Positions 1-8,342 of a stretch of DNA of 64,000 bases are shown here, in pieces (position 1 is the first letter of the stretch; each line of letters starts with the position of its first letter). The DNA is taken from the NCBI GenBank assembly GCA_034769895.1, contig CM068368.1:688835877-688899876 (forward strand), read 5' to 3'. Below the pieces are notes generated by a model. That model was not told the DNA's origin. It searched no databases and saw nothing but the letters and a program-made list of their open reading frames with translations. This stretch comes from Magicicada septendecula. Its lineage: Eukaryota > Arthropoda > Insecta > Hemiptera > Cicadidae. A program made the translations under genes and the position numbers.

Positions 1-237
1 CAACCAATACAGGTTGTGTATTTCTGAATTAAAGAAGAAGATGGAGAAGATCCCAAGAAACCTGATGGCATCAAGAACAGATGGAGAAGATACCAGTCCC
101 AGAAGGCAGGAGAAAAGAAGACTGAAGAAAGAAGAAGAGGGCAGCATCCTGAAGAAGATGTCATGCTCTTATAAAAGACACCCAAATCCCTATATCCCCA
201 AAATATATATCTAAAAACAAAAGTATAACGAAATAAA
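1..237 (+). other. possible 3' end of an unrecognised transcript
   Basis: A frame open from the window's left edge (codons start at base 2) runs 70 codons to a TAA at 212-214. An AATAAA polyadenylation-type signal follows at 232-237. The deduced peptide is very rich in Lys, Arg and Glu, and I recognise no domain. The 13-mer agatggagaagat occurs at 39-51 and 79-91, so part of the composition comes from a local purine-rich repeat. A second frame is also open over much of the stretch, which weakens the coding case. It could be the last exon of a host gene, a non-coding RNA end, or chance in purine-rich DNA. Confidence 0.2.
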
Positions 238-2178
238 AACCACATGTATATAAATTTAAGAGAGAGAAGTGAACAAAGTAAAAGTTTCCTGTGAACTAAG
301 ATGAAACAATAATATAGTACCCATGGAACAAATCTCCATTGAAAAAACGCTAACCAATTTATTATGTTAATAAGACTATACGACCATTTAGCATTAACAT
401 AATATATAAGTGCAAAGTGAACCAGTGATAGTTTTGGGTATTATAAAAAATGAACCTTGTGTTTCATTCTTGGCAATCACAAACATTGGATGCAATGAAA
501 TATGCATTTTTCAATGACTTAAAATATGTACGGTGACAATATGTTGTTCATAAGACATGAATCTGTTTAAAATAACATTTTTGTTTTACATGAAAAAAGA
601 AAAACAGATTTCATAGTGCTTTGTGAACGGTTCATACTATTTATTTGTTAATGACAGGGTACAATTCCCCAAAGACAAGGTATAAAAGACTGTATAAAAA
701 CTGTAAAATCCTACTTATAATAATAGTTAGAAATAAGAATATAAATATAAGGTTTTAATGTATATAGTACAAGAATGTTTAAAAATGTTTTAGATATAAG
801 GCCATTTGTTTGGGTCTGAAACAACTAACATCAGAACTATAAAAATAATTACCACTTGTTAATAGTAGAGAGTAATTAAGATGTTAGTTAGTACAAAACC
901 TTTGTTGTAAACCATATTTCCATGTTGGAAATGGGAATTTTGTTGCAAAATGTCTGATTTGAAGACAACCATTTATTTAAAAAAAATGTTCTTTATTTTG
1001 TGTTAACTATTGTTTGTATTGTAACCAATACTAATTGTTTTTGTGTAATTTGAAAACATGTTTAATTTATAATACTATTTGTAAAAAGTCAGAGAGGGTA
1101 TCACACATCATATATTGTTTGTAAATTATTTTGTAAGAAAAATTGTTAAAAAAAAATCATAGGCCAAAAGAATGGAAACCAAACTTCATCAAAACAGAGA
1201 AATTACTCATTTAAAAGCAAATAGACAAAAGGGGTTTAGACAAAATAAACTTGAGATCATGCCATATAATTGCACATACCATTTAGAGAGATTTTAATAA
1301 ATTATATTCAGAATTATAAATAAAAATAAAATGACTAAACTCAGAAATTTAGACATGGGAGTCATATATTTCAGAATAATGTTTCAGAATACAACTAATT
1401 CAATTAATTACCAGAAAATAAGGGAATAGGAACCTTTTAATACAATATAGGATTATTAATATTAAATATAACTGATAAAATGGCTGAATTTATATAATGA
1501 CAGGAAGTAAATTTTGATGTTTTGGACTCTTCAGAGTATACCCAAACTGAAAGTAAAATTACTATTTTTTGGACAGAAAACACTATAAAATGGCATTATT
1601 TAATCTGAAAATAACCAGAATGAACTGAAAGATTAATTTAAATCAAATCTAGTGAATAAAATTGACAAATAACCAAAGTTTAGGCATTCATATAGTGAAA
1701 TAGTAAAATGTACACAGGATGTGAAAATATTTTTGAACAATGTTAAGGATAATATTATATGGGCTAAGAGTTTAATTGAAACTGAAGGAAACAGTTAGTT
1801 AATTATTGGTAGTTGAACGGTTAACATGACATACGTTTAATTACGTGGATAACCTAACCTATAATCGTCATACAAGCGAGTGTATAGTGAGTTATTGTGA
1901 AATCGCGAGTGACTTGTAAAATACTTCTGAAACTATCATATTATAACAGAAACGATCAAGTAACACTCCATAACACAGAACAATATAAATCTACTCCGAA
2001 AAACACCATAAAACACTAGAAAACTGTATAATACATTAAACCAAATTAGTGACGGAATCGGAGAAAGTGTTTGAACTAATAATTATACAGATACACTAAA
2101 TACAACCCAGAATCACTACACCAGTCACTATACAACATATAACAAGAGATTTGCGGACACGAGAACAGAAATATTGCG
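238..2178. other. AT-rich flank, no gene seen
   Basis: No frame longer than the short chance ones of AT-rich DNA, no RNA gene, and no similarity that I can see to the array on the right. The part from about 1800 to 2178 has somewhat more CpG than the rest, as expected near a promoter or exon, but nothing definite can be called. Confidence 0.5.
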
Positions 2179-2284
2179 TCAAAATACATTATTTGGAACG
2201 CAGCAGGGACGAGTCACATTTTGATCAACTTGACGGCGGCCATTTGCTTTGACAAACCCAGTGCCTCTTCTTGGTTCATCACAG
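2179..2284 (-). other. possible small exon or transcript start region (minus strand)
   Basis: Reading leftward, a pyrimidine-rich tract ending CACCCAACAG (AG at 2285-2286) looks like a good splice acceptor. From 2283 a frame stays open for 34 codons to a TGA at 2179-2181. An overlapping alternative frame starts with ATG at 2277-2279 and gives a 21-residue peptide ending at 2214; it includes a second ATG in a GCAAATGGCC context. The stretch is GC-richer than its surroundings, and the plus strand carries a GGCGGCCATTTG motif close to the Pho/YY1 core GCCAT. No protein family is recognised. It could equally be a promoter-proximal patch with no coding role. Confidence 0.2.
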
Positions 2285-2468
2285 CTGTTGGGTGAAAACA
2301 ATTATTATATTTACAAATTATTATTCAATGTCTGTGTTTATTAATAACTATTAATTTGATTGTAACGTTATACTTTTTAAATATTAGCCCGATTTCTCTG
2401 ACTTTGGTAATAACTGGCTGTTTAAAGAACCCTATATAATTTTTATAACATATACTTGTAACTTTTTT

Positions 2469-2672
2469 CGATATCCTGAGAATCGATACTAATCGATAAG
2501 AGTCAATATTGCTGTTACTTAATAAAACATTAATACTTTTCAATACTTAATAGTTCTTTATTTCTTCACTAATACTAATTACCAATAATATAATTCTAAT
2601 TGATAATCTACAAGGACTTTACCACCCGTAAGTGAAGATAACCTAAAAAAATAGAAAGGTAAACAAATATCG
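2469..2672. promoter_or_regulatory. small cluster of CGATA / ATCGAT motifs
   Basis: CGATA occurs at 2469-2473, 2484-2488 and 2494-2498 on the plus strand and at 2668-2672 on the minus strand; several sit in an ATCGAT context. In Drosophila, clustered CGATA is bound by BEAF-32 and TATCGATA by DREF, usually near promoters or domain borders. That is knowledge of those factors only. Whether they act here is inference, and three of the four sites lie within 30 bp of AT-rich DNA, where such words can arise by chance. Confidence 0.2.
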
Positions 2673-2759
2673 ATTGGTTTACAGACAGTCTTATGAGTGG
2701 TGATAGATTATTTAAATTATACTAAAACTTTAATAAAAATTTTCAGAAGAGCATTACAC

Positions 2760-2872
2760 TGTTTAAAACTTCACAGCCCTATATTAATTAATTGATCCTA
2801 ATTAATTAATTAATAAAATTAAAATTTTTTTTTATTATTTTTTTTTATAAACATAATTTTTTTTTAATTTTC
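2760..2872. repeat. low-complexity T/A tract with TTAA repeats
   Basis: Several attaattaatt runs are followed by long T runs broken by short A-rich pieces. It carries no coding or structural signal beyond simple-sequence composition. It separates the ordinary flank from the GC-richer tract beside the array. Confidence 0.7.
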
Positions 2873-2898
2873 TTCAAAACAATAATTTTTGTTTTGAA
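2873..2898. repeat. 10-bp-arm inverted repeat
   Basis: TTCAAAACAA at 2873-2882 and TTGTTTTGAA at 2889-2898 are exact reverse complements around a 6-nt AT loop. It lies at the sharp change from the T/A tract to the GC-richer tract. It may be the edge of an inserted fragment or a chance AT-rich dyad. Confidence 0.5.
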
Positions 2899-3090
2899 AC
2901 TTTCGGTGAAGCTGAGCATATCTATTTCTTCATCAACTTTACGCTACTCGACCGGTCTTGCTACCATTGGGACTCGACCAGCTGGGAAACTTAAGGAAGT
3001 GTTTCAGGCCAGTAAGACGTCGAGAGCCACACCAATTAAACACATTACATTGGACTTGATTACATCGGAGTCTCATACTTCACAGTATCT
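2899..3090. other. GC-richer tract of unknown origin, possible decayed coding relic
   Basis: The composition changes abruptly from T/A runs to balanced sequence with CpG sites. The plus strand is open here (a 77-codon frame from 2894 to 3127), but the more protein-like reading is on the minus strand, where one frame gives a mixed-composition peptide with a few interruptions. I cannot assign either to a family. The tract looks like a piece of something else, such as a fragment of a transposon or an old gene copy, lying between the flank and the array. Confidence 0.25.
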
Positions 3091-3106
3091 TCTTATCATA
3101 AATCAA
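3091..3106 (-). repeat. 16-bp match to the element's ORF2 region, outside the array edge
   Basis: The word tcttatcataaatcaa is identical to 5951-5966 inside the first ORF2 copy. A further acatca is shared 4-5 bp on. It lies only 35 bp left of the point where continuous identity to the array begins, so it may be a scrap of a more eroded copy or a homology used in making the junction. Confidence 0.35.
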
Positions 3107-3140
3107 CACAACATCAATTCTATTTAATTTATTTTATTAC

Positions 3141-3444
3141 AACGCTTATCAAATTTTTGGTCAATATTATTTATATCACCCTTTAACTCATGGAATTTGC
3201 TATTAATTGTATTAAATTTAACATCAGAATCACTCTTCTGTTCATTGAAAAGCAATTGCATCATTTTTATCATATCATTATCCTCAGATTGTTTATTTTT
3301 ATTCATTACGGGTGGGGTTACCTGAATCCCTGAGTCATCTATTTCATCTGACTTACTTGATTCTCTATTTTGAACTGGGATTGGGGTCGAATGGACCTCC
3401 AACCCACTCATGACCGTTGATTCGGTCAAACTATTATTTTCCAT
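3141..3444 (-). pseudogene. ORF1 fragment at the array's left edge
   Basis: Only the first 101 or so codons of ORF1 are present. Identity with other units begins at aacgcttatc (3141) and continues unbroken into the leader and LTR 1. It carries Gln at residue 96, like units 2-5 and 16 and unlike its neighbour in unit 1. Confidence 0.85.
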
Positions 3445-3609
3445 TTTTGTTTTATATTATTTTTACATATATAAATATGCCCGGTTTTGCTTTCACAGTC
3501 TACAATTTACAACCTCTCCCCACTCCCAAATAACCCGTTCTGCAGCTTAATTATGTCTGGCGAATATACGTTATAAACCCTATACTCGAGTCCCTGTTCG
3601 GGCGCCATT
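3445..3609 (-). other. element leader between ORF1 and LTR 1
   Basis: This is the 165-bp untranslated leader of the element as read on the minus strand. It contains the primer binding site next to the LTR and ends at the ORF1 ATG, whose context CAAAAATGG is favourable. The same leader lies left of every LTR, with minor variants: one position reads tttac in some units and tttaa in others, and this marks unit groups. Confidence 0.8.
3590..3607 (-). other. primer binding site, tRNA-Lys3 type
   Basis: On the minus strand the sequence is TGGCGCCCGAACAGGGAC, 18 of 18 identical to the well-known site primed by tRNA-Lys(UUU) in lentiviruses. It is separated from the LTR by the 2-nt spacer AA. The same site precedes all 17 LTRs: 3590, 7202, 10817, 14430, 18043, 21655, 25262, 28875, 32487, 36100, 39713, 43327, 46940, 50554, 54166, 57778 and 61390, each 18 nt long. 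Confidence 0.93.
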
Positions 3610-3761
3610 TGTAACTACTCACTTAATTCCTATTAATAATTAATTCTCACCTTAGGGTTTTTCCCAGAGTCGTACAGACGAAACTGCTGCAGAAAGGATT
3701 ATTCGAGATACAAGGGGTAAAGATCAAATACACAGTTTGTGCTAAAACAAATTGCCTCTGG

Positions 3762-3767
3762 TTTATT
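3762..3767 (-). terminator. AATAAA polyadenylation-type signal in the LTR
   Basis: AATAAA on the minus strand is followed 20-40 nt downstream by a T- and GT-rich stretch, as expected of a cleavage site near the R/U5 border. It lies 152 bp from the left LTR end and recurs in every LTR. The assignment is inference. Confidence 0.45.
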
Positions 3768-4009
3768 ATGCAAAATAACTACTTCGTCTCTCTTTCATGA
3801 CATTTAAAATTCTTATTTCTTTTCGTTAGATTAAATACTCGTTGAATGAGTAACAATTTGTAAAAATCAAACAAAGTAACAAAATGAATATTTCTTAATG
3901 AACTAGCTTATGACAACTATGGTATACCACAACTATTTATTTTTAGCAATGAACCAATACGTGATGTAGCCACACACTCACACACATTCGTTCTTTGACT
4001 TTGTCGTTC

Positions 4010-4017
4010 TATTTAAA
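4010..4017 (-). promoter_or_regulatory. TATA-like box of the LTR promoter
   Basis: The minus strand reads GGGGTTTAAATAGAACG. Transcription would start about 25-30 nt further left, near 3985, just before a GT-rich stretch. With the AATAAA at 3762 this gives an R of roughly 240 nt. It recurs about 400 bp from the left end of every LTR. It is a model from sequence, not a mapped start. Confidence 0.4.
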
Positions 4018-4223
4018 CCCCACTTTGAGATCTCTGAGGTACATTTAAGATTTACAATTTATTTATGTTGAATTATACTCTGGAGAAAAAGGTAAAACGA
4101 TATTGGTTAAAACTCAGTTAATACTTAACGTCTGAAGAACTCCGCTGTTTTGCACTTCTGCTGTGAATGCATTGGTTTTTTTTTTCTTTGGTTAACACAC
4201 CATAAATTAGTTTTGACACTGTT

Positions 4224-4235
4224 TACCCGCGGGTA
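4224..4235. promoter_or_regulatory. 12-bp palindrome in U3
   Basis: TACCCGCGGGTA is its own reverse complement and GC-rich within AT-rich surroundings. It is repeated in each LTR. It could be a dimer-binding site; no factor is assigned. Confidence 0.55.
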
Positions 4236-4313
4236 CTGTTATTGATTATTTCGTATTAGGTTGATGTATCACTATTATTTTAATCCACTTTAGAATAACA
4301 TTTCTTTTTATTT

Positions 4314-4325
4314 TGTCGGCCGACA
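4314..4325. promoter_or_regulatory. second 12-bp palindrome in U3
   Basis: TGTCGGCCGACA is a perfect palindrome exactly 90 bp from the first one. It is followed within 55 bp by CCGCGCGG and by a GCGGCC / GGCCGC pair that can fold into a bulged stem around AGTTGCAACT. It is present in all LTRs read. Confidence 0.55.
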
Positions 4326-4438
4326 TAAATTTTCGAACACTTAGCTCGTTTAGGTTGACCGCGCGGCCATGAGTTGCAACTGGAACTCGGCCGCACGTTT
4401 TACTGTTTGTACAACTTTTAACACTGTTAATGCGTTGA

Positions 4439-4471
4439 AAGATAGGCCTACTCTTAATTACGGCCTATCTT
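4439..4471. promoter_or_regulatory. 10-bp-arm inverted repeat in U3
   Basis: AAGATAGGCC at 4439-4448 and GGCCTATCTT at 4462-4471 are exact reverse complements around a 13-nt spacer. The arms are kept in the other LTRs even where the spacer varies (for example LTR 12). Confidence 0.6.
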
Positions 4472-4729
4472 GCACCCGAGGCCACCGTTTGAATTTAAAT
4501 CACCAACTTTACTGTCTGATGCTGCTTACTACTGTTCACTCTCTGATGACAAACTGCATACTGTGATTCACAAAAAGCCTGCTGCTGGGCCGGTTACGCA
4601 ATATGTCTGGGCAATTGTTTAGGCTAACTGTATGTAGGTTGTACTGGGGCTCCTCACAGGTGAAAGTTAACAATTTATTAATTACTGAATTAAAATTAAA
4701 ACTGGATCACACACTTCTGTACCGTTACA

Positions 4730-4739
4730 ATACCCCCCC
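4730..4739 (-). other. purine tract next to the 3' LTR
   Basis: On the minus strand seven G residues (4733-4739) and TAT abut the TGTAAC of the LTR. This is the position of the polypurine tract that primes plus-strand synthesis in LTR elements, though it is short and not pure purine to the border. G7 is kept in every unit read. Confidence 0.75.
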
Positions 4740-4778
4740 AATAAGAGGTTGAAGGCCGAAGCGTTCAAACTCTTATTG
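4739..4778. other. stem-loop beside the purine tract
   Basis: CAATAAGAGGTTGAA (4739-4753) and TTCAAACTCTTATTG (4764-4778) pair over 15 positions with one mismatch around a 10-nt loop. The arm sequences vary slightly between units (gcgtttaaac in units 3-10 and 12; a changed left arm in units 5 and 6), which loosens but does not abolish the stem. Confidence 0.65.
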
Positions 4779-5795
4779 CCTAAACCCTAAGAGGATCAGT
4801 GAGGATATGGCGCCGCAACCCCCCTGAGCACTCTACTAAAATCATGGGTTCTTACCCCCCTAGTCCGGCGACTGTGGCACATTCAATTAAAAAATCAACA
4901 TACGGCCTTCCATCACTCCATATCCCACAACTGATTTGTTTCCTCTTAGCCGTACTGGTTCATTGACAAAGCACTGGCTCATTTTTTATTATAAAATATC
5001 TCTTAACCCTAGAAAATAGTATTAACAAAACAATATAGGATATATACAATACAGGAGTACATATAAGTTCCAGTCAAAATGACGCATTAATTATACAGAA
5101 TTGCATTTACACAGAATTTCCTTCAGTTTTCAATTTTAAATGAATATTTTAATCATTATGTTTTTTTATCAATTATTTATTTTACCATTACAATCAAAAT
5201 TCAGATCAAACTAGATTTAAAGTCATATTAAAAATTATCTTTTCAATTTATTTAATTACCTTTCATTAAATTTAACTCATATTTTTTAATTAACAATTTC
5301 AAAATTAATTACATTTTTCAAAATGATCCGACATAAAATATTACCTACATTATTCAAAAAATTTACATTCCTTTCTTCACATATGGAATTTCTTTTTATT
5401 TCATAATAGGATTTTCCTACTGGCAATGATTCAGCAGACTACAACACTTTTGTTATTGTCAACTCAGCTTCAACACCTCTGGCTGTAAACATTAGTCAAA
5501 ACATACAACACACCTGTTTACATAAACGGTCGTCTGCCAGACTGGTGTTATAAACACTCCTTCAGTCTAAACATTCTGCTTACCTCACCTCTAACACCTG
5601 TACTGCACTTTTCAATTTTTTATAAATCTTTTAGTTAACAATTGTAATAATATAATAATTTTTATACAATTAATTTCACTATAATATATTTACAAATCTT
5701 TATCATTATTATTTCAGTTTTATCACATTTCAATGTCCAAGGTTGCGAGGTCTGAACCGTAAAACAAAATATTTACAATTGTTCCTTTATGAAGT
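4779..5795 (-). other. AT-rich 3' internal region of the element
   Basis: This lies between ORF2 and the purine tract and recurs in each unit, for example at about 8392-9409, 12006-13022 and so on to 62579-63594. The part next to the LTR is GC-richer and holds the 31-codon small frame. The rest is very AT-rich with no frame of note. No reverse transcriptase, integrase or protease motif is visible on either strand. Confidence 0.8.
4887..4982 (-). CDS. 31-codon small ORF, unknown
   Basis: It starts MSQCFVNEPVRLRG and ends in LIF before a TAA. The ATG is preceded by an A run, a good eukaryotic start context. The frame is open in every unit I read, with at most a single residue replaced (as in units 2 and 8). 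It shares a VNEP word with ORF2 (residues 45-48 there), which may be coincidence. With so few differences among copies, its openness is not evidence of selection. It may be a relic of a longer gene or simply not translated. Confidence 0.25.
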   Translation of the reverse strand: MSQCFVNEPVRLRGNKSVVGYGVMEGRMLIF

Positions 5796-6194
5796 TCAGC
5801 CTCCATCGTCAAAAATTAGTCTGGTCTTTATGTAACACTTTTCAATTTTATTGATACGCCACATATGGTTATTTTTTGTTTTATAACCACAAGAACTTAT
5901 TTTTTCCATTGTACCAAAACAATAATCTATAGGGTTACCCCCCAAAATTATCTTATCATAAATCAAGTTGACATCAGTATTATTTGTAAAGTCTCCGTCA
6001 GTGTTTTTTGTTATTACCATAGCATTATTATTACCATATTCTGCTACTATAGGTTCATTAACAGGCAAATATTTGTCATCAATATACACATTGTTTGTCA
6101 CACAAGGTATGTTTATAATTCTACCAGTTCTCTCACTATTTAAACTCTGTATTAACTCTTCATAATCTCTCTTCCCCTTAAATATTTCTACCAT
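5796..6194 (-). CDS. ORF2, unit 1 (132 aa)
   Basis: Whole frame with Thr-23 and Ile-27, the same residues as units 14-17 although it lies at the opposite end of the window. Confidence 0.6.
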   Translation of the reverse strand: MVEIFKGKRDYEELIQSLNSERTGRIINIPCVTNNVYIDDKYLPVNEPIVAEYGNNNAMVITKNTDGDFTNNTDVNLIYDKIILGGNPIDYCFGTMEKISSCGYKTKNNHMWRINKIEKCYIKTRLIFDDGG

Positions 6195-7056
6195 TCTCTC
6201 TCTCTCTCATAATCACTTTCATCACCACAACATTTCATAATCTCACTCCATCCAGAGGGCAACACAACATTATTACAACATCTGGCTTTACCAGATACAC
6301 AAAAATAATTTCTTTGACATTTAAAAGACCTTTTGTCTTCAAAAAAACTAACGAGGAACCTTTGTCCTCCAACACTACTGGTGAAACCTTTTCTTCACCT
6401 ATCTCACAAGAAAAATTTGCCCTCTTTTCACCCTCTACACTTAAACTGTCTTCACACTCTCTCTCATTCTCATCGGCATTTGCTAACAACACTTCATTAC
6501 TAAACTCTACTTCAACAAAATCTTCCTTATCACTCTCAACATTAATCTCCTTGTTCTCTACTACCACGTTTTTACACATATCATTATAATTCTGATTTGT
6601 TTTACATTCAAAATTTTCGATTACCTTTTGTATTTGTTTATCAATTTTTTCTGACACTTGTTCTTTAATAGTGTTGAAACATTCATCCATCTCATTTAGA
6701 CGTTTATTCATACTGATTTCGAACTTAACATTTTGTGTATTCATTTCACATAAACGCTTATCAAATTTTTCGTCAATATTATTTATATCACCCTTTAACT
6801 CATGGAATTTGCTATTAATTGTATTAAATTTAACATCAGAATCACTCTTCTGTTCATTGAAAAGCAATTGCATCATTTTTATCATATCATTATCCTCAGA
6901 TTGTTTATTTTTATTCATTACGGGTGGGGTTACCTGAATCCCTGAGTCATCTATTTCATCTGACTTACTTGATTCTCTATTTTGAACTGGGATTGGGGTC
7001 GAATGGACCTCCAACCCACTCATGACCGTTGATTCGGTCAAACTATTATTTTCCAT
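6188..7056 (-). pseudogene. ORF1, unit 1 (broken copy)
   Basis: This copy aligns over the whole ORF1 length but looks broken. It is otherwise nearly identical to its neighbours and has Glu at residue 96. Confidence 0.75.
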
Positions 7057-7221
7057 TTTTGTTTTATATTATTTTTACATATATAAATATGCCCGGTTTT
7101 GCTTTCACAGTCTACAATTTACAACCTCGCCCCACTCCCAAATAACCCGTTCTGCAGCTTAATTATGTCTGGCGAATATACGTTATAAACCCTATACTCG
7201 AGTCCCTGTTCGGGCGCCATT

Positions 7222-8342
7222 TGTAACTACTCACTTAATTCCTATTAATAATTAATTCTTACCTTAGGGTTTTTCCCAGAGTCGTACAGACGAAACTGCT
7301 GCAGAAAGGATTATTCGAGATACAAGGGGTAAAGATCAAATACACAGTTTGTGCTAAAACAAATTGCCTCTGGTTTATTATGCAAAATAACTACTTCGTC
7401 TCTATTTCATGACATTTAAAATTCTTATTTCTTTTCGTTAGATTAAATACTCGTTGAATGAGTAACAATTTGTAAAAATCAAACAAAGTAACAAAATGAA
7501 TATTTCTTAATGAACTAGCTTATGACAACTATGGTATACCATAACTATTTATTTTTAGCAATGAACCAATACGTGATGTAGCCACACACTCACACACATT
7601 CGTTCTTTGACTTTGTCGTTCTATTTAAACCCCACTTTGAGATCTCTGAGGTACATTTAAGATTTACAATTTATTTATGTTGAATTATACTCTGGAGAAA
7701 AAGGTAAAATGATATTGGTTAAAACTCAGTTAATACTTAACGTCTGAAGAACTCCGCTGTTTTGCACTTCTGCTGTGAATGCACTGGTTTTTTTTTTTCT
7801 TTGGTTAACACACCATAAATTAGTTTTGACACTGTTTACCCGCGGGTACTGTTATTGATTATTTCGTATTAGGTTGATGTATCACTATTATTTTAATCCA
7901 CTTTAGAATAACATTTCTTTTTATTTTGTCGGCCGACATAAATTTTCGAACACTTAGCTCGTTTAGGTTGACCGCGCGGCCATGAGTTGCAACTGGAACT
8001 CGGCCGCACGTTTTACTGTTTGTACAACTTTTAACACTGTTAATGCGTTGAAAGATAGGCCTACTCTTAATTACGGCCTATCTTGCACCCGAGGCCACCG
8101 TTTGAATTTAAATCACCAACTTTACTGTCTGATGCTGCTTACTACTGTTCACTCTCTGATGACAAACTGCATACTGTGATTCACAAAAAGCCTGCTGCTG
8201 GGCCGGTTACGCAATATGTCTGGGCAATTGTTTAGGCTAACTGTATGTAGGTTGTACTGGGGCTCCTCACAGGTGAAAGTTAACAATTTATTAATTACTG
8301 AATTAAAATTAAAACTGGATCACACACTTCTGTACCGTTACA
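7222..8342 (-). repeat. LTR 2
   Basis: 1121 bp, same ends as LTR 1. It shares with LTR 3 the variants tctctatttcatgac and taccataac, which I see in no other LTR. It is the 5' LTR of the element copy that ends in LTR 1. Confidence 0.92.

Larger units (their letters stand above)
3610..4729 (-). repeat. LTR 1
   Basis: Length 1120 bp, with 6-bp terminal inverted repeats TGTAAC and GTTACA. On the minus strand U3 would run from 4729 to about 3990, then R and U5. There is a TATA-like box at 4010-4017 and an AATAAA at 3762-3767. The U3 part contains a CpG-rich cluster of palindromes. It carries the gcgttcaaac and six-C variants just outside its right end, like units 2, 11, 13 and 14. The 65-codon plus-strand frame inside it is a shadow. 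Confidence 0.93.

Noticed and set aside
1850-1861. aacctaacct resembling insect telomere repeat (CCTAA)n
   Set aside because: Only two repeat units, so no evidence for a telomere or interstitial telomeric array.
2325-2543. 72-codon minus-strand frame in the left flank
   Set aside because: Ile/Asn/Lys-rich, no domain, no clear start context. Expected by chance in such AT-rich DNA.
2894-3127. 77-codon plus-strand frame as a gene
   Set aside because: The opposite strand looks more protein-like and neither is recognised. It ends in plain AT-rich sequence at the array edge. Kept only as a tract of unknown origin.
3970-4000. CA/GT-rich stretch in the LTR as a microsatellite of interest
   Set aside because: Only short interrupted cacaca runs, the same in all units. 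No sign of length variation.
4369-4566. 65-codon plus-strand frame repeated in every LTR
   Set aside because: It lies in U3 on the strand opposite to the element and is repeated only because the LTR is. It has Cys/Leu-rich composition with no family, and overlaps palindromic sequence. Treated as a shadow frame.
5865-6165. Plus-strand frames of 92 and 65 codons opposite ORF2
   Set aside because: They are antisense shadows of ORF2. Their hydrophobic composition is what the complement of a Lys/Asn-rich frame gives.
6314-6937. Plus-strand frames of 85-91 codons opposite ORF1
   Set aside because: Ser/Thr/Phe-rich antisense shadows of the acidic and coiled-coil parts of ORF1, repeated in all units for that reason.
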